In this document: positions 8,995-16,837 of the stretch, one piece after another
Layout of the letters: each line of letters starts with the position of its first letter
Numbering within the stretch: the first letter of the stretch is position 1
DNA from: Bacteroides sp. 519
GTDB lineage: Bacteria; Bacteroidota; Bacteroidia; Bacteroidales; Bacteroidaceae
Assembly: GCF_010500955.1 (NCBI RefSeq)
Contig: NZ_QVMJ01000001.1
Span: forward strand, 400,446 to 464,445
Reading direction: 5' to 3'
DNA length: 64,000 bases
The notes under the pieces: model-generated
The model's input: the letters and a program-made list of their open reading frames with translations, nothing else
The model's database searches: none
Told to the model about the DNA's origin: nothing
Translations under genes and position numbers: made by a program

Positions 8995-9215
8995 AAAAAA
9001 GCGTGGAACTTACACTGCTCCGACACGAGGCACTGGTATGCCTTAAGAACGAAACAGGCAAGTCCACGCCATACTTTCGTATAGCATGAACATTGCACAT
9101 TCCATCTCGTTCTTAATTTGAAAATTACCAGTTTTCGTGTCGAGACGTTCAGCGAACGTTATGTTATATATCTATGAAGTATCTGATATACTTCTTATTC
9201 TCTTAATTTTACGCA
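8995..9215 (-). ncRNA. candidate structured RNA (small RNA or leader) with U-run end
   Basis: On the minus strand this stretch folds extensively. A 13-bp stem pairs 9079-9091 with 9062-9074 around a GAAA tetraloop (9075-9078). A 10-bp perfect stem pairs 9107-9116 with 9043-9052 and encloses it. An outer stem pairs 9126-9142 with 9021-9038. Further hairpins are at 9145-9159 and 9176-9194. The 13-bp stem contains three G-U pairs that become A-C mismatches on the plus strand, so the minus strand is the likely RNA. A competing stem (9060-9069 with 9001-9011) is followed by six U (8995-9000), like a terminator. No known family was recognised. Confidence 0.6.
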
Positions 9216-9217
9216 TA

Positions 9218-9225
9218 CAAAGATA
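9218..9225 (-). promoter_or_regulatory. -7 promoter element for the structured RNA / reductase
   Basis: The minus strand reads TATCTTTG just downstream of the rteC stop codon. Transcription from it would start near 9211 and read straight into the structured region. No clear -33 TTG was seen. Confidence 0.5.
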
Positions 9226-9240
9226 CTATATTTAATTTAT

Positions 9241-10085
9241 TTATCTGCTGTCCGCATCATCCATTCTTCGGGTTAACGCTTTGACCAAGCGGTTTAGATA
9301 TTCCGTTCGATTGGTTTTACGACTTCTGATTTCTAAAAAAATATGGTAAATATCGCTCAAATCGACCTTGAAAATTCTTCCGAAAATGGTCGCCAATGCT
9401 TTTATTTCTATCATTCCTGCATTGATGCTTTTTTCTTCGTGAATGCTATATATGAGTTCTCCAAGTGCCGTTTTCTTGTCAGTCCATTGAGTAGGAGGCA
9501 ATTCTTCATTTATTTGATATCCGTTTTCTTCCTGATACTTCAATTTTGATAACTCACAATTCAGATAAGCCGCCAACATATCGTTGGCAAGCAGTTTAGC
9601 AACCTTGAAATCAAAATTGGTCGAAAATTTAGGATCGCGCTCGAAATAAAAACTTTCCAGATTCAAATCCATTTCATGGCGTCCTCTTAAAAAATAGTAC
9701 TTGTCAAAGCAGCTTTGACCGGAACGATAGTATTGAATAAATTCAGCATTCTTATTACAAAAGCCATTTATTTGTTCGTGCTCTTTTCAAGATACGTTCT
9801 TATAGTAGCGAAATTTGAGATAGGACGTTTGATTTCCAAATAATATATCTTGCGAAGGTAAATCAATTTGCTAAACAATATGGGTTTAGTGTATTTGAAA
9901 AACGTGATTTCTTCGTCAAAGGATGGGAATTTATATTCTGAAACGAGAGCTTTTAGTTCTTCAAAAGCGTTCTCCATCATTAATATCATAGAAGGAGCAT
10001 TTTGTACTATATTATACAATTCTGTTTCGCCTACCTGTATTGAAGCATTCAACTCACGGACTATTTTTTCTATCTTATCTTTCAT
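9241..10085 (-). pseudogene. rteC: rteC-family regulator, broken by a 1-base frameshift
   Basis: Two abutting frames encode the N- and C-terminal parts of an RteC-family protein, the regulator that activates excision of CTnDOT-type elements. The first runs from MKDKIEKIVRELNASIQ (10085) to a premature stop at 9768 after ...ITFFKYTKPILFSKL...TYLEK. The second continues in another frame with EHEQINGFCNKNAEFIQYYR and ends ...KALTRRMDDADSR. Adding one A to the A4 run at 9784-9787 restores a single frame of about 281 codons, the usual family length. Either the gene is dead or this is a homopolymer sequencing error. The N-terminal ATG at 10157 is less likely than 10085. Confidence 0.85.
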
Positions 10086-10272
10086 AACCGTTGTTTTAGA
10101 ATGAGAGTGAAAGCTATTTAGAATCTGATTCTTTGCTTTTAAAATTTTAAGCCCCAAATAAAGGGAGCCAATTACCTAAAATTGTAAATAACAGACATAC
10201 CTTAACTTTTTAGCAACAAAAACACTCATAGTTTCTCATGTGGTATATAGCGATTATGGCTGTCATTTCCAG

Positions 10273-10383
10273 ATGATTTTCAATGATATAACACCTAAAT
10301 AAGTGTGGTTGAGATAGCGGATTAACAGTCTTGATGTTGACTATGACTTGTGGAATAAAAAGCGGGAGGCCATAGATAATTTC
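10273..10383 (+). pseudogene. 5' fragment of a PAS-LuxR regulator gene
   Basis: From the ATG at 10273 the plus strand reads M-I-F-N-D-I-T-P-K, stop, V-W-L-R, stop, R-I-N-S-L-D-V-D-Y-D-L-W-N-K-K-R-E-A-I. This aligns residue for residue with the start of the intact regulator at 12368 (MISNNITPKKLWSRQQISS...DVDYDSWNKKRESI). Two in-frame stops and loss of everything after about codon 37 show it is a relic of a duplicated gene. Confidence 0.8.
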
Positions 10384-10398
10384 TTATTTCTGGCCTTT

Positions 10399-10872
10399 TC
10401 ATAAAAACAATTTCAACATCTCCTCAGCGTGTGCCTGATTATAAGACAGCACATAAGCTATGTAAGGAACGAAAAGTAGCATGCTGAATAATAAACCTAT
10501 TCCTAACGCTTTATATTCTTTATGTTTGAAGATTACATAGAGTACCCACATCAAATTGAGTGTCATTATAATATGCCCAACATGAGCTATTATATTCGCT
10601 TCATTCCATGGTAAAACAAACATGGACATTGTTCCAAGAAAATAAATTGGAAGAAATGTTATCATTAAATACGAAGCGTTTTTCTTTACCAGAAACACTA
10701 AAAATAAAAGCAGATACAAGAAACTTGTTGGAGAACAAGAATTAAATGCAACCCATTGGACTACACTAATTTTCAATTTTCCCAAGAAAAAGAATGTGCT
10801 ACTCAAGGTTATGAGAAATAATAACCCAGCTAAAATAACCCCAATAATCTTCTCTTTTTTCGTAAGTATCAT
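10399..10872 (-). CDS. four-helix multi-pass membrane protein, copy B
   Basis: 157 aa from MILTKKEKIIGVILAG (10872); an upstream ATG at 10908 lies inside the preceding pseudogene's reading frame, so it is not preferred. It is a paralogue of 3739-4218: shared KISVVQWVAFNSCSPTS, YFLGTMSMFVLPW, GHIIMTLN, KEYKALGIGLL and AHAEEMLK. It has about four hydrophobic helices. The function is unknown. In both places a GyrI-like domain is the neighbour (intact in the first, relic here), so the pairing is ancestral. Confidence 0.65.
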   Translation of the reverse strand: MILTKKEKIIGVILAGLLFLITLSSTFFFLGKLKISVVQWVAFNSCSPTSFLYLLLFLVFLVKKNASYLMITFLPIYFLGTMSMFVLPWNEANIIAHVGHIIMTLNLMWVLYVIFKHKEYKALGIGLLFSMLLFVPYIAYVLSYNQAHAEEMLKLFL

Positions 10873-10883
10873 ATCAATAAAGA

Positions 10884-11460
10884 TTATAATGGTTTTACAG
10901 GAATGCAAATATCCACGATGAATTTATGTTCAGGATCCGCACTGTAATCATTATGATAGTACTCATAAGTAGGGCTATCGGCAGGTTGAAATCCGCTTTC
11001 AGTTAGCCATGAACATATCGTGTTCCATGCCTCTTCAAACTCTGTCTCTTTAAGTTCGAAGCGACCAACAGCATATTTGCCGGCTGGAATTTATGCTGTG
11101 TGTAAGCAAGAATTCGCTCTGTCATTACTTTCATATATCCGGTAGTTGTTCCGTCACTGCAACCATACCATTTTTGAGAAAGCACATCTTTATCGAATAC
11201 AAATTGTACATCGCTGGCTGTATCAAGCAACGCACTGAAAATGGTAGCAGCTCCTATCTGAGTTTCTAGTTTTTGCTGCATTAGTTCTGCTGGAGCAAAC
11301 GAAAGTTGGGAAACACCAAGTGCTGCTGCGAACTTTTTTGAGCGGAAAGGCTTTTTAGCTGTTGTAACAAACAGATAAAACTCTGTTTGCTGACGATTGT
11401 AAAGAAACCCCAGTTGTTCGGCTTTTAGATCGCAGGGGGAGGTGTATTGGAAGAGTAACC
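10884..11460 (-). pseudogene. chimeric relic: ProX/YbaK deacylase fused to the end of a GyrI-like domain
   Basis: The upstream part (about 11100-11450) reads AEQLGFLYNRQQTEFYLFVT...KKFAAALGVSQLSFA...YGCSDGTTTGYMKV. This matches prolyl-tRNA editing (ProX/YbaK-type) deacylases but lacks a proper N-terminus. After a frame change near 11090 the sequence becomes PAGKYAVGRFELKETEFEEA...EHKFIVDICIPVKPL, stop at 10884, the C-terminal half of a GyrI-like effector domain. Two unrelated genes have been joined by a deletion and shifted out of frame. Boundaries at the upstream end are approximate. Confidence 0.75.
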
Positions 11461-11549
11461 GTGAAACATCTTATTAATTTTAACGATGCAAAAGATAACT
11501 GAAATATGATAAAATGTAGAGTTTAAGGTAAAAAATCATTCTTGATCGT

Positions 11550-12272
11550 TCATTTCTTCATTGCCTCCGTTCTTAAATCCGTAGGCATTTTTTCAATTGC
11601 ATATCGTAAAGCCGTGCGCGGCATTACTGCTTTTTTCGACACCACATAATCGAACACTTCCTGCTGGTAAGCTTCACTGGCAGCTTTAAGCATCCATCCG
11701 TAACCCTTTTGCACTAAATCATCTTTGTCGAGTAGCAGAATATCGGCTATTTCAAAAATGTCTTTCAGAAACAATCCTTTGCGAGCGGGGATAATTAATG
11801 TAACAGCAGCAGCTCGTTTTACCCAACGATTGGATGATATTGCCCACTTTTTCAGTCTGGCAACATATTCGGGGTACATCATCATAAAGTTTCCGATTGT
11901 ATGATTGCACAACGTGTCGCAATCTGCCCAGTTGGTCAAATAATTATGTACCCAATACTCGAAGGTACTAAAATCGGATGGTTCATATTGCTTATGTAAT
12001 GATTCAGCCCAGATACAAGCAATTACCGCCTCTTCCAAATAACCCGACTGCCAAAGCTCGTCGCATAGTTTGAATATTTCTTGTTTGGGTAGTTTTTTTA
12101 TTTGCTTGAAGCTCAGTTTGCCTATTTTGCTCACTTCACCCATTCCTACGCCATGAACCTTTGCCGCTTCACCTGTTTTAAAGAAGCGATTGGAAGAAGC
12201 AAGCACTTTGGGATTAATGCTATCCATTAGTGTCTGGCGAACATCTGATAACAATTCGTTTTCTATGCTCAT
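11550..12272 (-). CDS. AlkD-like DNA alkylation repair protein (HEAT-like repeats)
   Basis: 240 aa of repeated helices typical of the AlkD family, which removes N3/N7-alkylated purines. Supporting segments are YWVHNYLTNWADCDTLCNHT (Trp and Asp at the positions that stack on the lesion and catalyse) and SSNRWVKRAAAVTLI (the conserved Arg helix). Length is normal for the family. It lies 3 bp downstream of a methyltransferase stump, so it was probably once the second gene of an operon. It looks intact. Confidence 0.82.
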   Translation of the reverse strand: MSIENELLSDVRQTLMDSINPKVLASSNRFFKTGEAAKVHGVGMGEVSKIGKLSFKQIKKLPKQEIFKLCDELWQSGYLEEAVIACIWAESLHKQYEPSDFSTFEYWVHNYLTNWADCDTLCNHTIGNFMMMYPEYVARLKKWAISSNRWVKRAAAVTLIIPARKGLFLKDIFEIADILLLDKDDLVQKGYGWMLKAASEAYQQEVFDYVVSKKAVMPRTALRYAIEKMPTDLRTEAMKK

Positions 12273-12275
12273 ATT

Positions 12276-12358
12276 TCATTTCTCTGTTACGATAAACATT
12301 TCACTGTTGGATGTAAAGTTATTACCGTTAGTTACTTTCAGAAACAGCTTTCTATATA
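12276..12358 (-). pseudogene. 3' stump of a methyltransferase gene
   Basis: The minus strand reads RKLFLKVTNGNNFTSNSEMF then IVTEK, stop at 12276. This aligns with the C-terminus of the methyltransferase at 1322-2134 (...TIHKNILDGNDFTSNSEMF-VVAKK). Nothing of the catalytic domain remains, because the DNA upstream is occupied by the divergent LuxR-type gene. Confidence 0.75.
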
Positions 12359-12367
12359 CAAATATAC

Positions 12368-13132
12368 ATGATTTCCAATAATATAACACCAAAAAAACTT
12401 TGGTCAAGACAGCAAATAAGTAGTATTGACGTTGACTATGATTCGTGGAATAAGAAGCGGGAATCGATACAGAGTTTCTCTCAAATAACCCAAAGTTGCA
12501 TCTTCACTGTCGATGTATTCAAGGAAAGATATGACTTTGCTTCTGATAATTTTTCTACTATTTTAGGGTATAATCCCACATGGATAAGAACAATACAGAA
12601 ACAGGGCGATGTATTGGAAGAGAGGATACATCCGGACGATCGCACTCAGTTGTTGGAATACCAAATTGAGCATGGACGGTTTATCTATTCGCTTCCACAG
12701 GAGGAAAGGAACGATTATCAACAGATGTTTCAGTACCGGATACTGAATGCTAAAGGGCAATATGTAAATGTAATCAGCCGTCAGCAGGTTCTTGAGAAGG
12801 ACAGGAATGGCAAGGCGTGGATTATTATGGGAGTTATCGATATATCTCCCGACCAACTATTCACGGAAAAAATCAAACGAACAGTTATTAATAGTAAAAC
12901 GGGCGAGATACTTGCACCGATGTTTATTCCGGCAGAAAAACAACTAACTAACCGGGAAAAAGAAATTCTGTTATTAATACGCCAAGGTTTCTTGAGTAAA
13001 GAAATTGCGGATAAATTGAGTCTTAGTATTTATACGGTAAATAATCACCGAAAGAACATACTGGCTAAACTGGATGTAGACAATGTAATGGAGGCAATCA
13101 ATACTGCCCGTGACTTGGGAATCATCTATTAA
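12368..13132 (+). CDS. PAS-LuxR type transcriptional regulator
   Basis: 254 aa. Residues about 30-160 form a PAS-like sensor (DFASDNFSTILGYNPTW, RIHPDDR, YRILNAKGQYVNVISR, MGVIDIS). Residues about 190-254 form a LuxR-type HTH (LTNREKEILLLIRQGFLSKE, then IADKLSLSIYTVNNHRKNIL). This layout is common among Bacteroidetes one-component regulators; the ligand and targets are unknown. Its first codons exist as a relic at 10273-10383. It is transcribed away from the AlkD gene. Confidence 0.85.
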   Translation: MISNNITPKKLWSRQQISSIDVDYDSWNKKRESIQSFSQITQSCIFTVDVFKERYDFASDNFSTILGYNPTWIRTIQKQGDVLEERIHPDDRTQLLEYQIEHGRFIYSLPQEERNDYQQMFQYRILNAKGQYVNVISRQQVLEKDRNGKAWIIMGVIDISPDQLFTEKIKRTVINSKTGEILAPMFIPAEKQLTNREKEILLLIRQGFLSKEIADKLSLSIYTVNNHRKNILAKLDVDNVMEAINTARDLGIIY

Positions 13133-13194
13133 GGCAGCCAATCTAAACCCGAAAATAGCTATAAATAGCCATTTCACACTCCACCAGAACGCAA

Positions 13195-13202
13195 TAATTT
13201 TG
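13195..13202 (+). promoter_or_regulatory. -7 promoter element before the helicase relic
   Basis: TAATTTTG matches TAnnTTTG, 42 bp before the ATG at 13245, which has a good AAGGAG ribosome site. No -33 TTG was evident. Confidence 0.35.
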
Positions 13203-13244
13203 CACACTCTTTTTGTGTCTTAATGTAATAACAAGGAGTGCTTT

Positions 13245-14695
13245 ATGGTATTTAATAAAACAGAAGAACAGGAACGTGAATATTTGCAACAGGTTGTCAG
13301 CTTACTGAATAAAAGCATCAGTAGTGCAGATGCATCGGTAAAAGAACGAGTGAAAACCCTGAACGAGCAAAAGCAATATCTTTGGGATAACCGCGATATC
13401 GACCCCCACGAAATAACTCAAGTCAGAGGAAATATCCTGAATGTTTTTGCCATTGGCGAAGAGGTTAAAGTATCGAGCAAATCCTATCAGGTGTATTAGA
13501 TAACAAATACAAACACCAGACTTTTTTTGAGCAGGTTAACAAATTGCTCAATAAGCCTGCCACAGACTTTATCGAACGGATACAGTATAAGGCTTCTTTC
13601 GACTTTATTTCCCAACTAGACCGGTTTATCCTGCATATTGAGAATACTTATTTCAAGGCTACAGATGTAAGACTGACTAAATTTGTAGCCATACCAGCCA
13701 AATACATCGAAGAACAATTCCGCCGTTTCAATCGCTATCCCATGCGCTTGCGGTTTGAAACAATGACAGATTATATTCTGGAAATGGCACAAATTCAATA
13801 CCATATCACCGTTACCACCGCCCAGCGGAACATGCTCAAGAAAGAGATTCGGAATATGTTTGCCGGGAATAATGATATGCAGGTTTATAGAGATTTCTTT
13901 GAATGGGTAGGCAAACCGGAACTATTCAAGATGCGCAAGAACCGCATTCTCGAATATGCGGATCTCGCTCCGTTGGCCTATCTGCATATTGCCTTAAACG
14001 GAAATAATATGCAATCCTCAGTTAAACATCTTTTAGTGGATGAGATGCAGGACTATTCGCCCATCCAATATAAAATTTTACAGAAACTTTACCCCTGTAG
14101 AAAAACTATTCTGGGCGATGCCAGCCAGTCGGTAAACCCTTATGGCTCATCTACTGCCGAAATGATTCGGAAAGCCTTTGTTTTGGGTGAAGTAATGAAG
14201 TTATGCAAGAGCTATCGTTCAACTTACGAAATTACCGAGTTTGCACAAATGATTCGAAAAAACGAAGAACTGGACCCCGTTGTTCGACATGGTGAGAAAC
14301 CGCAAATCTTGAAATGCAAGAATGAGGAAGAAGAGATTGTTGCAATTGCTAGATTAATAACCATTTTTAAGCAATCCAACAACAAATCGCTTGGAATTGT
14401 TTGCAAAACCGAGTCACAAGCACAAGTACTATCGGATAAGTTAAAAACCTATGTCAACGATATTTATTTCCTTTCTAACCAAAGTTCTGCTTTTGTGCAA
14501 GGCACCATTATTACCTCAGCTCACATGGCAAAGGGCTTGGAGTTTGATGAGGTAATTGTTCCACAAGTAACCAACAAGAATTACAATTCAGAAATCGATA
14601 AGAGTATGCTTTATGTGGCAGTGACAAGGGCAATGCATAGATTGACATTGACTTACGATGGTTGCTTAACAGAATACCTATTTGTTTGCCATTGA
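13245..14695 (+). pseudogene. HelD/UvrD-like superfamily 1 helicase with internal deletion
   Basis: The first 84 codons (MVFNKTEEQEREYLQQVVSL...EEVKVSSKSYQVY) are the coiled-coil N-terminus of a HelD-type helicase, which recycles stalled RNA polymerase. After a stop at 13497 the other frame continues LSGVLDNKYKHQTFFEQVNK...LLVDEMQDYSPIQ (motif II), ILGDASQSVNP (motif III), KSYRSTYEI (motif IV) and HMAKGLEFDEVIVP with YVAVTRAMHRL (motifs V and VI). The Walker A segment between the two parts is missing; about 200 residues appear lost compared with typical family members. The product cannot bind ATP normally. Confidence 0.82.
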
Positions 14696-15136
14696 TAATT
14701 CTTTCTTTAAATAAACCATATCAACAAGCTGTACCCCTTCTTCAAATATCAGATGGTCGTAATTATCTGTAAAGAAGTTCTTTATCCGATGCGATTGCTT
14801 AAATCCGCAACTCTCATAAAAGGAGAGATTTGAGGGAGTTTCACCTGTTCCAACAAGCATTGTTTTATAGTTTTTTTTATAGTAATCGGAAATAAATTTT
14901 ATCAATGCTTTACCATAGCCTTTGCCTTGGAATTTTTTATATGTAGCAATATTTTTCAATTCGCAAATTTCGTTGTCTATCCGAAGTACAACGCAAATGC
15001 TTTTTAAATCATTATCATATAAGGCAAATAGATCTCCATTTGGTAAATACTTGTCAATCATGTTTTCCTGTTCGTCGGCTAGAAGCAATAAGTCGAGGAA
15101 CTGTTTTTTATTTTTTGTGACTTTTTCTATTTTCAT
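14678..15136 (-). CDS. GNAT family N-acetyltransferase
   Basis: 152 aa from [19 protein letters not shown] (15136); an ATG 11 codons upstream is possible. The acetyl-CoA motif [20 protein letters not shown] and [20 protein letters not shown] are clear GNAT signatures. The substrate is unknown. Its 3' end overlaps that of the helicase relic by 18 bp, tail to tail. The upstream DNA carries the GATACTTTTGT palindrome cluster. Confidence 0.85.
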   Translation of the reverse strand: MKIEKVTKNKKQFLDLLLLADEQENMIDKYLPNGDLFALYDNDLKSICVVLRIDNEICELKNIATYKKFQGKGYGKALIKFISDYYKKNYKTMLVGTGETPSNLSFYESCGFKQSHRIKNFFTDNYDHLIFEEGVQLVDMVYLKKELSMANK

Positions 15137-15164
15137 TGTATTTATGATGTGAGTAACCTTTAGT

Positions 15165-15305
15165 ATCACGCCTGTGGTACAAAAGTGCCACGCTTGTGAT
15201 ACAAAAGTATCTTAGTAGTGATACTTTTGTACCACGCTGGTTGGTACTTTTGTCTCAGGCTTAAAATAATGGTGATACTTTTGTCTCAGACTTAAAATAA
15301 AGCTG
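15165..15305. repeat. palindrome and direct-repeat cluster (GTGGTACAAAAGT family)
   Basis: GTGGTACAAAAGT at 15174-15186 is perfectly inverted at 15223-15235, with an inner pair ACAAAAGTATC / GATACTTTTGT (15201-15211, 15220-15230). Two imperfect 31-bp direct repeats follow (15242-15272 and 15273-15303, sharing ACTTTTGTCTCAG.CTTAAAATAA). The GTGGTACAAAAGTG core recurs near 42289. Confidence 0.75.
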
Positions 15306-15348
15306 GTACTGTAATTGATTGGTTGATTGTTAGTTGTGTTGTGCTGGT

Positions 15349-15933
15349 TTAAGGCAACCATTCCAAACTATTTGTCAGCGGATTGGTTTTGCGCCATTGT
15401 TCCAGTTCTTCATAAGTTTTCACTCCACCTGTAAAAACAGCGTGGTATATCTCTATGCCCGGAATCATAATTCCTGCTGGCACATCATATTTTATTTGAA
15501 GAATTGTTTGGCGGATTTCGGGTGTTAGTTGTTTAATTATGGCATCAGTTGCCCGCTCTACTGTGCCATCATATTTTGATCCCCGACGGATATGTATCAT
15601 ATCGAACTTCCATGTATTCAACTCTTTGTCCGTGTACAAAATATGCCATTCCATGCATTCCTCTTCTGTATCAATTCCATTGATATACTGAACCTCTTTT
15701 AGGGGTAGTTTTTCTGCCAATTCCTGCATTACAGAAAAGCTCTCAGCTATATCAAGCTTATCAGTATAAATATGCATATCTATATCCCGGCTTTTCATTA
15801 ATAAACCAGATTTAAGTGAGCCTACCAGATTGACAGTTGCTCCAATACGTTCCCATGCCGGAATAATGTGGTTTTCTTCTAATATCCGCCAAGCGGCTTG
15901 CTGATTTTGTTCCGCGAGTTTAAGAATATCCAT
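15349..15933 (-). CDS. nucleotidyltransferase-domain protein
   Basis: 194 aa. The motif GSLKSGLLMKSRDIDMHIYT fits the polymerase-beta type nucleotidyltransferase signature (GS, then DxD), and a later acidic residue may be supplied by WKFDMIHI. Such proteins may act on RNA, antibiotics or proteins; the target is not evident. It is the third gene of a short operon, 6 bp after a small hypothetical gene. Confidence 0.7.
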   Translation of the reverse strand: MDILKLAEQNQQAAWRILEENHIIPAWERIGATVNLVGSLKSGLLMKSRDIDMHIYTDKLDIAESFSVMQELAEKLPLKEVQYINGIDTEEECMEWHILYTDKELNTWKFDMIHIRRGSKYDGTVERATDAIIKQLTPEIRQTILQIKYDVPAGIMIPGIEIYHAVFTGGVKTYEELEQWRKTNPLTNSLEWLP

Positions 15934-15939
15934 GTTTTT

Positions 15940-16203
15940 TTATTTAAGTTCAATAATCTTCTCTGCTATCACTTCGCATCTCATTAAATTTCCACTCATT
16001 CCCATACCAACCGTTTCTAACTGATATAGATGTCGGGCTATTTTATGAAGATCAGCTCCCTCTTTCTTTAATTTAAAAACATGTGGAGTGTAACTTTGGT
16101 ATTCATCCCTGAGATTTTCATTGTCGTTTACACCTATCGGATCCCAATCTTTCCACAAGATTTCGTCGATGGCTATATATCGTTTTTTATCTGCCTGATT
16201 CAT
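15940..16203 (-). CDS. small conserved hypothetical protein
   Basis: 87 aa (MNQADKKRYIAIDEILWKDW...LMRCEVIAEKIIELK), acidic and helical, without a recognised domain. It sits between the DfsB-like and nucleotidyltransferase genes with gaps of 20 and 6 bp. Tight spacing supports a shared role with its neighbours, perhaps as a partner of the nucleotidyltransferase. Confidence 0.6.
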   Translation of the reverse strand: MNQADKKRYIAIDEILWKDWDPIGVNDNENLRDEYQSYTPHVFKLKKEGADLHKIARHLYQLETVGMGMSGNLMRCEVIAEKIIELK

Positions 16204-16223
16204 ACATGCCTGTTAAATAACTT

Positions 16224-16727
16224 TTATCCGGCTTTTATATGATGTTTCAATTTCTTCATCGCCCAATCATAATGACTCGATGTGGAGGATATGCAATAAC
16301 TGCCTAAGTTAGTAGTCCCAGTCCACGGAAAATACTTCTTTGTAAATAACTCCTCATCAGTAAGTGGCTCAATAAGTTGCATCACATTGGCATGGCTTTC
16401 TTTTAAAAGTGTAATCGCTTCTTCCAACGGAGTTGTTTGGTGCTTCTTCCAAAACTCAACATTCATTTGTGGATATGTTTTCCAGTTATAAGGTCCGGGC
16501 AGAAAATGAACCATATTACCAACTTGATTGGAACGAAGCCAATTCAGTAATAATTGATGCCACTCGTATAGATGTATCAATACATCGCGCAAGTTTTTAT
16601 CTCTATCTTCAAAGGAAAATGTACCCACTCGTTTTTCTTCCGGCATGGAATCAATCATCTTCCACAGTTTCTCAAACTGGCCGTTAGCGGTTACTATTAA
16701 GTCTTGCTTGTTAGTTGGTCTTGGCAT
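16224..16727 (-). CDS. ClbS/DfsB family four-helix bundle protein
   Basis: 167 aa. The N-terminal MPRPTNKQDLIVTANGQFEK, the FEDRDKNLRDVLIHLYEWHQ helix with its histidines, and FLPGPYNWKTYPQMN followed by NVEFWKKH are characteristic of the ClbS/DfsB family. ClbS protects against colibactin by hydrolysing its cyclopropane; other members are DinB-like enzymes of unknown substrate. The name here denotes the fold only. It is the first gene of the operon and has its own -7 element. Confidence 0.85.
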   Translation of the reverse strand: MPRPTNKQDLIVTANGQFEKLWKMIDSMPEEKRVGTFSFEDRDKNLRDVLIHLYEWHQLLLNWLRSNQVGNMVHFLPGPYNWKTYPQMNVEFWKKHQTTPLEEAITLLKESHANVMQLIEPLTDEELFTKKYFPWTGTTNLGSYCISSTSSHYDWAMKKLKHHIKAG

Positions 16728-16752
16728 AATTTGTTGTTATAAAATTAGGCTA

Positions 16753-16760
16753 CAAAAATA
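16753..16760 (-). promoter_or_regulatory. -7 promoter element of the DfsB-like operon
   Basis: TATTTTTG on the minus strand, 25 bp from the ATG at 16727. It is divergent from the promoter at 16805-16812. Confidence 0.5.
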
Positions 16761-16804
16761 GTATTTTTAGGTATGAATCGTCGTATTGGAGTGAAGTATT
16801 TTGT

Positions 16805-16812
16805 TAGCTTTG
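16805..16812 (+). promoter_or_regulatory. -7 promoter element of the NmrA-DUF1801 gene
   Basis: TAGCTTTG matches TAnnTTTG, 25 bp before the ATG. A TTG at 16786-16788 gives a 16-bp spacer, shorter than the usual 19-21. Confidence 0.5.
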
Positions 16813-16837
16813 TAATCTGAAACAAAACCAGAAATAT

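Noticed and set aside
9001..9194. Structured region as an integron attC site
   Set aside because: It lies upstream, not downstream, of the reductase gene, lacks R/L box layout, and has a U-run and promoter typical of RNA.
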